Source of the DNA: Brachionus plicatilis
Lineage: Eukaryota > Rotifera > Eurotatoria > Ploima > Brachionidae
Direction of reading: 5' to 3'
Length of the DNA: 64,000 nt
Assembly (NCBI GenBank): GCA_010279815.1
Contig: QEOQ01000359.1
Span: 934,849 to 998,848, forward strand
The position numbers were made by a program, and so were the translations under genes. The notes beneath the pieces are model-generated. The model made no database searches. It saw only the letters and a program-made list of their open reading frames with translations, and was not told where the DNA came from. Position 1 is the stretch's first letter, and each line of letters begins with the position of its first letter. Below, piece after piece: positions 31,595 through 46,490 of this stretch.

Positions 31595-33202
31595 TTATTT
31601 ATTCTTGAACAAATTTTTTGGTAGTTTGTAATATTTCGAGTACTCAGCTACCATATCTTCAAATGTTATCTGATCAAAATTTTTCTCAAAAACAAACTCG
31701 CGACTGTTCATTTCAAATATTTCATTCATAATATTAATAGACATATTTTTTTCCAGAAAAAAACTATTTGAGTTTACACCAGAGTTCCACAAAAGTTCAT
31801 ATAGATGTTCGTCCTGCTTTTTGATGGCTTCAAAGTTTGGCAAAAGACCACACTCTTTAGCCAATTTATCAACCATAACAGTGTAATTTCCATATGGATA
31901 TTGTGATCTTCTATTTTTGTTTCGTTTCTGTTCTTCTTTTTGAATTTCGTTGAGCATTACATCCCTACTTGGCAGAGATATTTTGCCACTAAAAACTCGA
32001 TTTGCCCAGTAAGCCTGCAGCTCATCGCCGGTATAAAATGAACCATCAGTTTGTCCGATCATGGCAAAATTTTTCAAATCAGGATGAAACGTGCATTTGT
32101 ACAGCAAAAGCGAATATTTATGATCTGTCTTGTCATACTTGACAGTTTCCAAGATACTTTCGTCGAGTATGTCATTTGATATATCATAACCAGTACAGTA
32201 AACAATTGCATCACAATCTACATTCAAACCATTCCCCAATTTCACACTGTTTTCTTCAAACTCTTCAATTTTTGATCTAATTGGTTTTATTTTTCCCTTC
32301 TGAACATGATCTAAATAATAATCCGAAATGGCTATTAAAATATCTTGACCAGGCTTATCCAAGTCTACATAAAGGTCTGGGTGACTTGAATCTTTGTTTG
32401 TTTGATAGGGAAACAACCTTTTGAAAGTATCTAATTTTATTTGTTTGACTTCATTTTGACCAAGTTTTGGATCTGGGTAATTGAACACCCTTCTATTAAA
32501 GAATAAATCAGTGGGAAGAATTTTGTACAAAGTTCCATGAGTCGAATCAGATGAGAGTTTATATTTAACAAGTCTGGGGGTAATTAGATAAGTTCTTGGA
32601 TAAATGTTTGTCACAGTTTTGGCATGTCCAACTAATAAAGAAGCTATTTCGGTGCCACTCAGAGAACATCCCAAAACAAGAACTCGTTTGTCTTTTAATC
32701 TAGGATCATTTAATCTAAATTCGGAACTATGAATCGCAAGGCCTTTAAATTTTGAGCTATTTTTTGCAAATGGAATCCTAGGTTTGGAATGAAGACCAGG
32801 AGAAAAAATCAAAAAATCAAAAACCTCTGACTTGGAATTGGTTCTAACCTCCCATTTATTGTTTAGCAATTTCCTTACGGATTCAACTCTAGCATCAAAT
32901 TTAATGTGATCTAAAACTTTGAATTGGTTGGCATATGCTTTTAAATAATGTTGGACATCTTCCGCTCGATTGAAAACAGTAGAATCTTTTGGCCATGGAA
33001 AATCGTGAAACATCATTGTGTACTTTGATATGTTTGTAAACAAGCCGTCCCATATTGCTGTGCCATTATTTCTCGACCACAAGCCACCGACCTGCTTTGT
33101 TTGCTCGAAAACAACTGGTTTTAGCTGATTTTCCAAAGCATACTTGGCTGAAACTAGACCGGCTTTACCGGCACCTATGATAGCTATTTTTTTTCCTGAC
33201 AT
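31595..33202 (-). CDS. Flavin-containing monooxygenase (class B, FMO type)
   Basis: An intronless 535-residue protein, the usual FMO length. FMOs use FAD and NADPH to oxygenate soft nucleophiles (N, S, Se and similar atoms). Motifs seen: FAD-binding GAGKAG at residues 10-15, the FMO signature FKGLAIHSSEF at 152-162, and the NADPH-binding GCSLSG at 178-183; a YCTGYD motif follows around residue 340. Animal FMOs normally have introns, and the MMFHDFPWP region resembles bacterial and protist members, so horizontal acquisition is possible but unproven. It is divergent from arsM copy 2 with a 363-bp shared upstream region, and the duplicated fragment at 28245 shows this pairing is old. A role with arsenic or sulfur compounds is suggested only by position; ArsO-type enzymes of bacterial ars operons are flavin monooxygenases too, but I cannot claim orthology. 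Confidence 0.9.
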   Translation of the reverse strand: MSGKKIAIIGAGKAGLVSAKYALENQLKPVVFEQTKQVGGLWSRNNGTAIWDGLFTNISKYTMMFHDFPWPKDSTVFNRAEDVQHYLKAYANQFKVLDHIKFDARVESVRKLLNNKWEVRTNSKSEVFDFLIFSPGLHSKPRIPFAKNSSKFKGLAIHSSEFRLNDPRLKDKRVLVLGCSLSGTEIASLLVGHAKTVTNIYPRTYLITPRLVKYKLSSDSTHGTLYKILPTDLFFNRRVFNYPDPKLGQNEVKQIKLDTFKRLFPYQTNKDSSHPDLYVDLDKPGQDILIAISDYYLDHVQKGKIKPIRSKIEEFEENSVKLGNGLNVDCDAIVYCTGYDISNDILDESILETVKYDKTDHKYSLLLYKCTFHPDLKNFAMIGQTDGSFYTGDELQAYWANRVFSGKISLPSRDVMLNEIQKEEQKRNKNRRSQYPYGNYTVMVDKLAKECGLLPNFEAIKKQDEHLYELLWNSGVNSNSFFLEKNMSINIMNEIFEMNSREFVFEKNFDQITFEDMVAEYSKYYKLPKNLFKNK

Positions 33203-33565
33203 CGAATTATTTTAAAATTTGAATAATTTAACATTAATTTTTTGAGAAATTTATTTTGCAAATTTTATTTAAAAAAAAAAAAAAAAAGATAGATAATTTA
33301 AATACACACTAAATTATCATGCTCTATTCACTTAACGATCAGGTTAATATTTTATAATAAAATCTCATTATTAATGATTCGACATTTCTAGCAAAAAAAT
33401 TCTAATATCTTCTAGATTTTGAACAAACATGAGTCAAAAAACAACAACTTTTTAATTTATTTTTGGTTGATTTTATCTCGATAAATGGCATTATTTTATC
33501 AACTATAAAAAACTTGCTTTTAATTTAATTTTTTTTATAAACTAAATTTTAATCGAGAAAAAAAA
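33203..33565. promoter_or_regulatory. Shared divergent promoter of FMO and arsM copy 2
   Basis: The 363 bp between the two start codons are the only room for both promoters. The homologous spacer at 27878-28244 is conserved with small indels; arsM copy 3 keeps only about 200 bp of it (37387-37584). No specific factor site could be assigned. Confidence 0.45.
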
Positions 33566-34381
33566 ATGTCTTGTTGTGATTCTTCAAAAGTCAAAGAGTC
33601 TGTCAAAGGTTGCTATGGCCAATTGGCAGCAGAAACATCGAACAAAAAAGATTTTGGAAATCCATTGAGTTGCTGTGGCGCAACAAGCTTTCCACAAAAA
33701 GATTATAACAAGCAATTGGGCTATACTGACGAGGAATTGAACAATGTTCCAGATGAAGCCATTTTGGGCCTTGGTTGTGGCAATCCAAATGCAATTGCCC
33801 AAATAAAAGAAGGCCAAACTGTTTTGGATTTGGGAAGTGGAGCTGGCTTTGACTGTTTTATCGCAAGACGAAAAGTGGGTGAAAGTGGTCGCGTAATAGG
33901 CGTAGACATGACCCAGGACATGATTGATAAGGCAACAAAAATAGCTGAAAAAAATGGCTACAAAAATGTGGAATTTAGACATGGAGAAATCGAGGCATTG
34001 CCGGTTGAAGATAATTCAATTGATATAATTATATCAAATTGCGTAGTCAACTTATCTACGGCCAAAGACAATGTTTACAAAGAATCTTATCGGGTTCTTA
34101 AACCTGGTGGCAAGATAGCCATTTCGGATGTGATTGCCACTTCGCCACTACCTGATTGGATCAAAAACGACCAGGAATTGTATAATGGATGCATGGCTGG
34201 CGCTAGTACTCTTGACGAGTTGAATGACTTTTTGAACAATGCTGGATTTAAATGCATTGACATAAAAGTTAATGAAAATAGCAGACAATTTATCAAAGGA
34301 TGGGAAGCTACTGGAGAAGTTCAAAACTTTGTCGCTTCGGCCACTATTCAAGCTACTAAACCGGGTGGAAAATGTTGTTAA
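33566..34381 (+). CDS. arsM: Arsenite methyltransferase, bacterial type, copy 2
   Basis: Protein identical to copy 1 over all 271 residues, with the same SAM motif and arsenic-binding cysteines (36-37, 159, 209). By eye it differs from copy 1 at two bases (about 33786 and 33792) and from copy 3 at four, all third positions that leave the amino acid unchanged. This is the only copy still paired with a complete FMO. Its downstream flank lacks the 501-bp segment present after copy 1 and diverges strongly from about 34600. Three expressed copies would raise methylation capacity, or one may be a recent gene-conversion product of another. Confidence 0.93.
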   Translation: MSCCDSSKVKESVKGCYGQLAAETSNKKDFGNPLSCCGATSFPQKDYNKQLGYTDEELNNVPDEAILGLGCGNPNAIAQIKEGQTVLDLGSGAGFDCFIARRKVGESGRVIGVDMTQDMIDKATKIAEKNGYKNVEFRHGEIEALPVEDNSIDIIISNCVVNLSTAKDNVYKESYRVLKPGGKIAISDVIATSPLPDWIKNDQELYNGCMAGASTLDELNDFLNNAGFKCIDIKVNENSRQFIKGWEATGEVQNFVASATIQATKPGGKCC

Positions 34382-36103
34382 AATTTTTTGTTGCTACTTT
34401 TTTTTGGTTTTATTATATTATTTACAAATTGATTTAATAAATATTTTCAAAATTAATCCGAAATTCTTTTATTTTTCAAGCCCTTATTTTAAATTGTCAT
34501 TTTTTTTAAATTAAAATTTATCAGATAAAAATTTTAATTAAATGTTTTAATTGACATCTAAAGGTGCTAGTTGTCATTTAAAAGATCAAGTGACTTTTAT
34601 TTTTATTAAATAGAACTAAAATGTATTAAAGATAAACAAACAAATAATTTAGTTTTTTTTTGAATTTTATAGCATGTTTTAAAAAAATTTTCATACATTA
34701 CTTATTCAGCTTTAAATCAAGATTTTTTCAGAATTATTTAGTTCGATGTTATTGATTTTAAGATAATATCTATAAGTTTAAAAAGATAATTATTTAAAGT
34801 TTAAATGTTAATATTTTAATCAAAATGAGGTTGTGTAATATTCAATTTAAAAAAAAGACGACTTTGATAAAAATATTTTTCATTAAGAAGTATTGTTTCT
34901 ACTTTTTTTATCACTCATATAATTTCACATGCTTAATTTTACTGATATCTTTATAAATCTTTTTCAATGTAAAAATACTTTTTTTCGATAAAAAATAAAA
35001 TATCTTAAAACAACTTTTAAACTTCAAAATACTCGGCGTCTTATTCTTATCTATATCCAATTCTTTTGATAAAACCACTTTCGGATTCCTTTTCCAAATC
35101 AATTATCATATTCTTAATGGAGTAAGTTAGCTTAAATAAGAAAAAAATGTCTTGTTGTGTAAAGCGAGTGAAAATCTATTTTAATTAAATCTCAATTTTA
35201 GCATTTCCCCATTTTGTTCGTTTGTGACAAATGTTAACTTTTTATTTTTCAAAATATCCCGAATTTGAAAATTTTAAAGTCAAAGTCATCTTTTAGTTTT
35301 GAAATAATTCTATTACAGGTCTAAGTCAGAATTGATTTTAAAAATTTCAAAGTCAAATTTTACTTACACCTTACACGACTACAGTCGTTGGGTTTGACTA
35401 AATTAAAATACAAATTGAACAACAATTATTCATTATTTATTGTTTAGCTTGATATTCTTGATCTTAAGATAATATCTTAAAGTTTAAATTTTAATATTTT
35501 AAATCAAAATGAGGTTGTGTAATATTCAATTTGAAGAAAAGACGATTATAATTTCAAATATTAAAATTGCACATTAATTTATTAAAAATAAATGTAAAAA
35601 ATAAAAAGAATCTATTTAAGAGTACTTAAAGAACTTGATTATTTTGAACGATTGAAACTGTCGGAGTTTTTTTATTTATAACTGTTCGAAAATATATTCT
35701 TGACAAATTTATAAACAATTAAAAAAATACAAATAATTTTGCATTCTATCCTGAAAAATATAATCTGCAAACATGCAGACCGATCGCTCACATTCTTTTG
35801 AATTAATCTATTGAGAATATAATTAATTTTTATTCTGATTTTACAAATATAGCTGGTATTAGAATAAATTTTAAAAAAGATTTGATTAAATTTTTTGTGT
35901 TTTTGTTAAAATGCGTCAAAAGAACGTCAATTATCACTTAAGTCAAAATTTATAATGAAAAAATAAAGCTTTTCGGTTCTGGTCTGGTGAACTATAGTTC
36001 AACAATTACAACTTGAACAATCTTTGTTCCCAGATTTTTTTAAATTACTGGTTCACCTAATCTAAAAATTCTTCACCTAATTTGATATTTTTTTATCTTT
36101 TTA
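34382..36103. other. Rearranged non-coding flank of arsM copy 2
   Basis: Blocks here match the copy 1 and copy 3 flanks in changed order. For example 34975-35110 matches the ACTCGGCGTCTTATTCTTATC block near 39250, and an AAAATGAGGTTGTGTAATATTC block occurs twice (about 34740-34870 and 35447-35590). 35960-36100 belongs to the GGTGAAC repeat family of 3590-3960. No gene is seen; frames at 34272 and 34911 lack features. Confidence 0.5.
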
Positions 36104-37384
36104 ACGGGTGTTCAATAATAAATGACCGTAACTAATTGCTCTCTTTATTTCTTCTATAAATGTATCACGATTAGAAAACTTATTGCAATTCATTCTTGTG
36201 ACCACTGCGTTCCAAAAGTAAAAGTCGCATGGATTAAGGTTCGGAGGGACAAAGTGGCTTTTCAGCAAGATGGTGCATCACCTCACACAGCAAAAATCAG
36301 CCAGAGATATTGTGAGAATAATCTCTATAAATTTATAAAAAAAGATAAATGGCCACCCAATTCACCTGACCTTAATCCATGCGACTTTTACTTTTGGAAC
36401 GCAGTGGTCACAAGAATGAATTGCAATAAGTTTTCTAATCGTGATACATTTATAGAAGAAATAAAGAGAGCAATTAGTAAAATACCGACTGAAGAAATCA
36501 AAAAAGCCATTGATTCTTTTACCAGTAGAGTAAGAAAGGTTGAGGAAGCTAAAGGATGTTATTGTCATAAATAAATCAAAATTTTTATTGATAATAAATA
36601 AATATTAAAAAAATAAATTTTTTCTTTAATAATTGATAAAAAAAAATGTATTTTAAAGGTTTAAAATAAGTTAAAATTCAAAAATAAAAATTTTTAAAAT
36701 TTTTATATTAAAGCATAATTTAGTTGATTTTTTTTCAAAGATCAAAAGTACCACCCTTTAGTCCTATATATTTTTAGAAACTATATTTATTTAGCTTTCA
36801 TTTAAGTATATTTTTTAGATATTTTACTTTAAGCACTTAGATCAATACATTCATAAAAATGAGATACCAAATTTTGGTTTATTCATAACTCCTTGGTCAA
36901 ACCAAAAGTGATACCTACAAATTTAATATGTTTGTTTAAAGTTTATTTAGTCATCTATGATTGTGTAAAATTTTATTTGGATCGAATGTTTCTATAGAAA
37001 GTTAAAGCAAAAAGAATCAAAAACAGCATTTTTTTGGAATTTTACAAATTGGTCATTTTTTGGCGGTTTTTTAAGGATATTTTTCGAACGGAACATGATA
37101 GAGAAATGATTTATGGCTCATTTTAATCAGCTTAAAATTTCACATCAGAATATGTGTATATCAAAAATTGGTAAAATTCAAACCTTCGAGGACATTTTTG
37201 GTCAAAAGTAGGTTTAGGTGATTTGGCACCGTTCCCGTTTAACTAGAGGTGGAAAGTTAATAACACCCATTTCTTAAACAAGAAAGGTGTTAGTTTATGT
37301 GTATAAAATTTCAGCCATTTTGACGGACTGGAACACATTTTTTTTCTATTAAACAAAAACGGTCATTTATTATTGAACACCCGT
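36104..37384 (+). mobile_element. Mariner-like element, 1,281 bp, DD37D, defective
   Basis: Both ends carry a 26-bp perfect inverted repeat beginning ACGGGTGTTCAATAATAAAT, flanked by TA duplications (36102-36103 and 37385-37386), as for Tc1/mariner elements. The coding part at 36122-36574 keeps only the C-terminal transposase: QQDGASPHT holds the second catalytic Asp and SPDLNPCD the third, with 37 residues between them by my count. The N-terminal DNA-binding part and first Asp are missing. The first 110 bp of the ORF (36131-36240) are an exact inverted copy of 36369-36478, so about 37 N-terminal codons are antisense transposase, not a natural start. About 800 bp to the right are non-coding. 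Confidence 0.88.
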
Positions 37385-37584
37385 TAATGATTCGACATTT
37401 CTAGCAAAAAAATTCTAATATCTTCTAGATTTTGAACAAACATGAGTCAAAAAAACAACAACTTTTTAATTTATTTTTGGTTGCTTTTATCTCGATAAAT
37501 GACAAGGCATTATTTTATCAACTATAAAAAACTTGCTTTTACTTTAATTTTTTTTATAAACTAAATTTTAATCGAGAAAAAAAA

Positions 37585-38400
37585 ATGTCTTGTTGTGATT
37601 CTTCAAAAGTCAAAGAGTCTGTCAAAGGTTGCTATGGCCAATTGGCAGCAGAAACATCGAACAAAAAAGATTTTGGAAATCCATTGAGTTGCTGTGGCGC
37701 AACAAGCTTTCCACAAAAAGATTATAACAAGCAATTGGGCTATACTGACGAGGAATTGAACAATGTTCCAGATGAAGCCATTTTGGGCCTTGGTTGTGGC
37801 AATCCGAATGCCATTGCCCAAATAAAAGAAGGCCAAACTGTTTTGGATTTGGGAAGTGGAGCTGGCTTTGACTGTTTTATCGCAAGACGAAAAGTGGGTG
37901 AAAGTGGTCGCGTAATAGGCGTAGACATGACCCAGGACATGATTGATAAGGCAACAAAAATAGCTGAAAAAAATGGCTACAAAAATGTGGAATTTAGACA
38001 TGGAGAAATCGAGGCATTGCCGGTTGAAGATAATTCAATTGATATAATTATATCAAATTGCGTAGTCAACTTATCTACGGCCAAAGACAATGTTTACAAA
38101 GAATCTTATCGGGTTCTTAAACCTGGTGGCAAGATAGCCATTTCAGATGTGATTGCCACTTCGCCACTACCTGATTGGATCAAAAACGATCAGGAATTGT
38201 ATAATGGATGCATGGCTGGCGCTAGTACTCTTGACGAGTTGAATGACTTTTTGAACAATGCTGGATTTAAATGCATTGACATAAAAGTTAATGAAAATAG
38301 CAGACAATTTATCAAAGGATGGGAAGCTACTGGAGAAGTTCAAAACTTTGTCGCTTCGGCCACTATTCAAGCTACTAAACCGGGTGGAAAATGTTGTTAA
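37585..38400 (+). CDS. arsM: Arsenite methyltransferase, bacterial type, copy 3
   Basis: Same 271-residue protein as the other two copies. Two synonymous differences from copy 1 are visible (TCA for TCG in ISDV; GAT for GAC in KNDQ). Only about 200 bp of the ancestral upstream spacer remain, ending at the mariner element's right TA at 37385, so this copy has no FMO partner and possibly a shortened promoter. The downstream flank follows copy 1 closely for about 480 bp, then in blocks as far as about 40722, where it preserves the empty site of the 4.1-kb element. Confidence 0.93.
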   Translation: MSCCDSSKVKESVKGCYGQLAAETSNKKDFGNPLSCCGATSFPQKDYNKQLGYTDEELNNVPDEAILGLGCGNPNAIAQIKEGQTVLDLGSGAGFDCFIARRKVGESGRVIGVDMTQDMIDKATKIAEKNGYKNVEFRHGEIEALPVEDNSIDIIISNCVVNLSTAKDNVYKESYRVLKPGGKIAISDVIATSPLPDWIKNDQELYNGCMAGASTLDELNDFLNNAGFKCIDIKVNENSRQFIKGWEATGEVQNFVASATIQATKPGGKCC

Positions 38401-40722
38401 AATTTTTTGTTGCCACTTTTTTTGGTTTTATTATATTATTTACAAATTGATTTAATAAAATATTTTCAAAATTAATCCGAAATTCTTTTATTTTTTCAAG
38501 GCCTTATTTTAAATTGTCATTTTTTTTAAAATTAAAATTAATCAGATAAAAATTTTAATTAAATGTTTTGGTCGACATCTAAAGGTGCTAGTTGTCATTT
38601 AATAGATCAAGTGACAATAATTTATATTAAATATTTATATTATTCATAATAATGTTGTAGTGTGATTTTTATCCTTGTATTCATTTTATCAAGAAAAGAT
38701 TGGATTGTTTTAAATCGTTTTATTTTATACAAACAGAGCCACCACCCAACCAAAAATCTATTCCTTTTAAATACTATCCCTTATTCATATTCGCCTCCTA
38801 GCTATTAATTAGAGTTGCCTAGTAATACCAATTAATATAATATATTAAATAACCATAATATACTATATCTATCAATAAGTAGAAAAACTCTCATAATACT
38901 TTTACTGAAACTGGCGTGAATTACTATAAATCAAACTTAAATGAGGCGTAATTTTTTATTCTTATTTTTGCTATATTTTTGCCATTTAAATAAAATAAAA
39001 CATAAATTCAAAAAAGTAAAACCATAAATTTGTTCAGAATTTTTTCCAGCTTTTTTTAAAAAAAAAGTAATGTATTTAGTAATCCCTGGGACTACATACT
39101 ATTTAACCCAAAAAAGTGTTCTTTTTGGCTTTTTTTCAATGAAGCCCGGTCATTCAAAAAATAAAAATTTTATAACAATTACTAACTTAATTTTCATAAC
39201 GCACTGGAATTCAAAACTAATAAAATATCTTAAAACAACTTTTAAACTTCAAAATACTCGGCGTCTTATACTTATCATTATCCAGCAATTGCTTGTGTGT
39301 CCTTCTTTTGATAAAACTACTTTCGGATTCCTTTTCCAAATCAATTATCATATTCTATAATGATTTTAGAATTTGATGCAAAATTTATATAATATAATAA
39401 TTAATAAAATAATTTATTCTAGTGATAAAGATAAATTTTAGTTTCAAATACATTTTTTTAGCCGTTGATTAATATTATAAAAATAAATTATTAAAATAAA
39501 GAAAATCATGTTTAAAGTTCTTAAGGAACTTTATTATTTCCCTTTATTTAATTTCTTCGAAATAATCTCTTAAAGTTAAAATGTCAATGTTCAAATCAAA
39601 ATGTTGTTGTGTAAGACAAGTTTACCGAAGATTAGGAACGGTTAAACTACAAATTGAACAAAAATTTTTCATTTTTTGATAAATTAAAATTGAATATTAG
39701 AAATTAAAAAAAAATACTTCAACATAATGCAAAATTATTTGTTGAACCTTTTTTATCTAAATTAATTTTTCTAGTTTAAACAGAATAACAAAAATAAAAC
39801 ATAAAGTTTTAAATTGATTATTGATTTGATTTTCCAATTAAAAAAAATAAAATTTTATTTTAGGTAAAAAAAGGTGTTTAAAAAAATAAAATTTTTTAAT
39901 TTTTTTGTTTTATTTAATATTTAGCTTAATTCTCAAAGGTCCATACCTTCAGACCTTAAACTTTCTTGGAGACTTTGAATGCACTGAAATTATGAAAAAA
40001 GAAAAAAACTGAGAAACGATTTTGTCTGATGATAATTTGTTTTAATCATTTGGGATTAGATTTGTATTTCTTTACTATTTATTGATTAATATATATGAAC
40101 TATTGTTTTTAAAAAAGGACAAAAAATATAAGCGAACACAACAATTGATGGGAAGATAAATGAAGACCTAAAATTAGAGAAGAAACTTTGTTTTTTTGGT
40201 TTTTTTAGATTTGGAGACTTAAAAGTGATTTTAAATTAGAACAAATATCTTTTTATTTTAATTTTAACCATTTAAATTTAATTAATATAGCTAGTAAAAA
40301 TGGAATTGTATTTTGTATCGTAGAGAAGGTTTATCTGCTGCTTTTTTCTGAAATGACTTTATTGTAAATCAACACCTGCTTCAAGGAAACATCGAAAATA
40401 ACATAAATAAAATGATAGTTTAAATTTCAATCTTTTTTAAAACTTTGTATCAATAAACTAATTTCAAAATTAAATTAAAAAAACTTTTCAATTAATTACT
40501 TTTAATTTCTATTAATTTCCTTTAAAGATTAAACAAATCTTATAAATCTTTTCAAAAATAAATATATTTTTAACGTTTACTTCTAATCAATTAAATTCAT
40601 TATTAATATCGAATTAAGTTAATTATTTAATTCCGCATTTCTAAAATTTGACAATAAAGTTTTCTTATTTAAACTCTGATTTTTTGTTGTTTCCCCATTT
40701 GCTTTAATTCAAAAATGTAATC
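38401..40722. repeat. Downstream duplicated flank of arsM copy 3
   Basis: Reverse complement of the copy 1 side, block by block, with indels. The AAA|TTT junction at 40422-40427 is the empty insertion site of the element at 21395-25510. A frame at 39070-39360 has no recognisable features. 39850-40070 is a third copy of the repeat at 28437 and 30175. Confidence 0.7.
39850..40070. repeat. Third, partial copy of the possible LTR repeat
   Basis: Matches the right-hand half of the repeats at 28437-28865 and 30175-30640 in the same orientation. It interrupts the arsM flank homology, so it inserted after, or was lost from, one duplicate. Confidence 0.55.
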
Positions 40723-41043
40723 ATAGCAAATTTATTTCAAATTTTTTCAATATATTTTTGATTAGAGAATATCTGTTTTTTAATTGTTTGTAATTTTTTC
40801 AAAAATATATTTTCAAATCGCATTTTATAAGTCAAAAAACCCCAATAGTTTGTATCATTGAAAATAATCAAGTTCCTTAAGTACTCTTAATTAAATTTTA
40901 ATTTTTAAAAATTAAACATAAAAAATTTGATTTAAAGCTGAAGAATTAATGAATGAAGATCGTGTTGAACATGTCTAAAATTGAAATAAAATAATTTTGT
41001 TTATTTTATTTATTAATTTATTTTTAATAAATACAAAAAAATT

Positions 41044-41222
41044 GAAAATCTGATGTTTTAAATTTTAATTAAAAAAAGATTTGAATTAAGTTTTTTATTT
41101 TAAAATAATTAAATCTTTAAAAGATATCAAAGTCACAAAAAAATGATTTTAATAAAATTAATTTTATAAATGGATTTATAAAATAAGACATGTAAATTAG
41201 ACTTTATTAAAGAATATTAATG
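41044..41222. repeat. Degenerate duplicate of the VCP 3' flank
   Basis: This ~180-bp stretch repeats, in the same orientation, the sequence at 41577-41765 just downstream of the VCP stop (words TAATTAAATCTTTAAAAGATA and AATTAATTTTATAAATGGAT). The copies have small indels. 40723-41043 and 41223-41576 are AT-rich with nothing recognised. Confidence 0.65.
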
Positions 41223-41830
41223 TGCGAACTTAAAAACATTTGCAATTTAAAAAATGTATTCAATAAGAAATTAATTTAAATATTTTTTATAAAATAGTTT
41301 TTAAATCATATTGTTTTAATTCCAGTTTTTAAAATCAATTTGGATCTATTACTTAGATAATTAAGCATTATAAAATTTTAAAAAATGCCCAACTCAGGTT
41401 TTGGCTCAAATTAGAAATAAATTTAACAGAAAATTGGACGAATAATATTTATGTCACATTGAATAAATAAAACAAATTGTTCAGTTTAATCGACCAAATT
41501 TAAGCCTAAAAAATAATTCTTTTTTAAATAAATTAAATTAGAAACTCATTCAGTATACTTTCGAAAATTTAATTTTTAAAAATTTAGAATTTCAATTTCT
41601 AATTAAAAACAAATTTGAATTAAATTTTTTATTTTAAAATAATTAAATCTTTAAAAGATACGAAAGCCACAAAAAAGAAATTGATTTTTAAATAAAATTA
41701 ATTTTATAAATGGATTTATATTAAATAAGACATCTAAATTAGACTTTTATTAAAGAAACCAAAAGTACAATTTTTTCGAAAAAAAAACTTAAAATCAAAT
41801 GAAAGAACAAATTTGAATAAATCTGAATGC

Positions 41831-46107
<4,277 letters not shown>

Positions 46108-46490
46108 TTATTTTTGTAAGTCCTCTATCTGTTTTGCCAAACAAGCTTCTTTTTCATAATTTCTAAAAATTTAAATTTAATTAAAAAAACAAAAAACAAC
46201 ATTTTTTCAAAGGGTTGAGTGAAACGCCGACAATGGTGATATGAACAATCTTTGGGTCTTCAGGCAAGTCCGAATTTAGTTTTCAAGTTTCTTAAAGTTT
46301 TACACCTTTCAATAAATTTTCAATTTTTATAGACTTAACCTTCCAAATTTCTACAGAATTTTCAATTGAAAGTTCTCTTGTTACATTTACTGGATTCACT
46401 TCTATTAGACTTTTGATGGTAAAGTTTTTTAAAAAAATTTAACAACAGGATATTCAAGTTAGACAATTTAAATTTCGCCACAAAATCCAT
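46108..46490 (-). other. Possible exons of an unidentified gene or gene relic
   Basis: Minus-strand pieces look coding but do not join cleanly. A terminal exon 46108-46162 after a TTTTTAG acceptor would read NYEKEACLAKQIEDLQ then stop, and is in phase with an upstream frame reading CRRFTQPFEK. Further upstream, a piece reading LIEVNPVNVTRELSIEN follows a possible ATG at 46490. No single set of GT-AG sites keeps all pieces in one frame. I do not recognise the protein; it may be a small gene, a pseudogene or chance. Confidence 0.2.

Noticed and set aside
31595..33202. Naming the FMO as ArsO
   Set aside because: It has standard full-length FMO motifs and size; proximity to arsM alone is not enough to assign an arsenic-specific function.
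36122..36240. Apparent N-terminus of the mariner ORF
   Set aside because: It is the exact reverse complement of 36369-36478, so it is antisense transposase produced by an internal inversion, not a natural protein start.
27062..38400. The three arsM copies as a simple assembly artefact
   Set aside because: Their flanks differ by orientation, separate insertions (4.1-kb element, mariner, 501-bp segment) and scattered substitutions, which a collapsed or repeated contig would not produce. Long reads would still be the final test.
39070..39360. 96-codon frame in the flank of arsM copy 3
   Set aside because: The corresponding part of the copy 1 flank is not kept as an open frame, and the translation shows no domain or signal.
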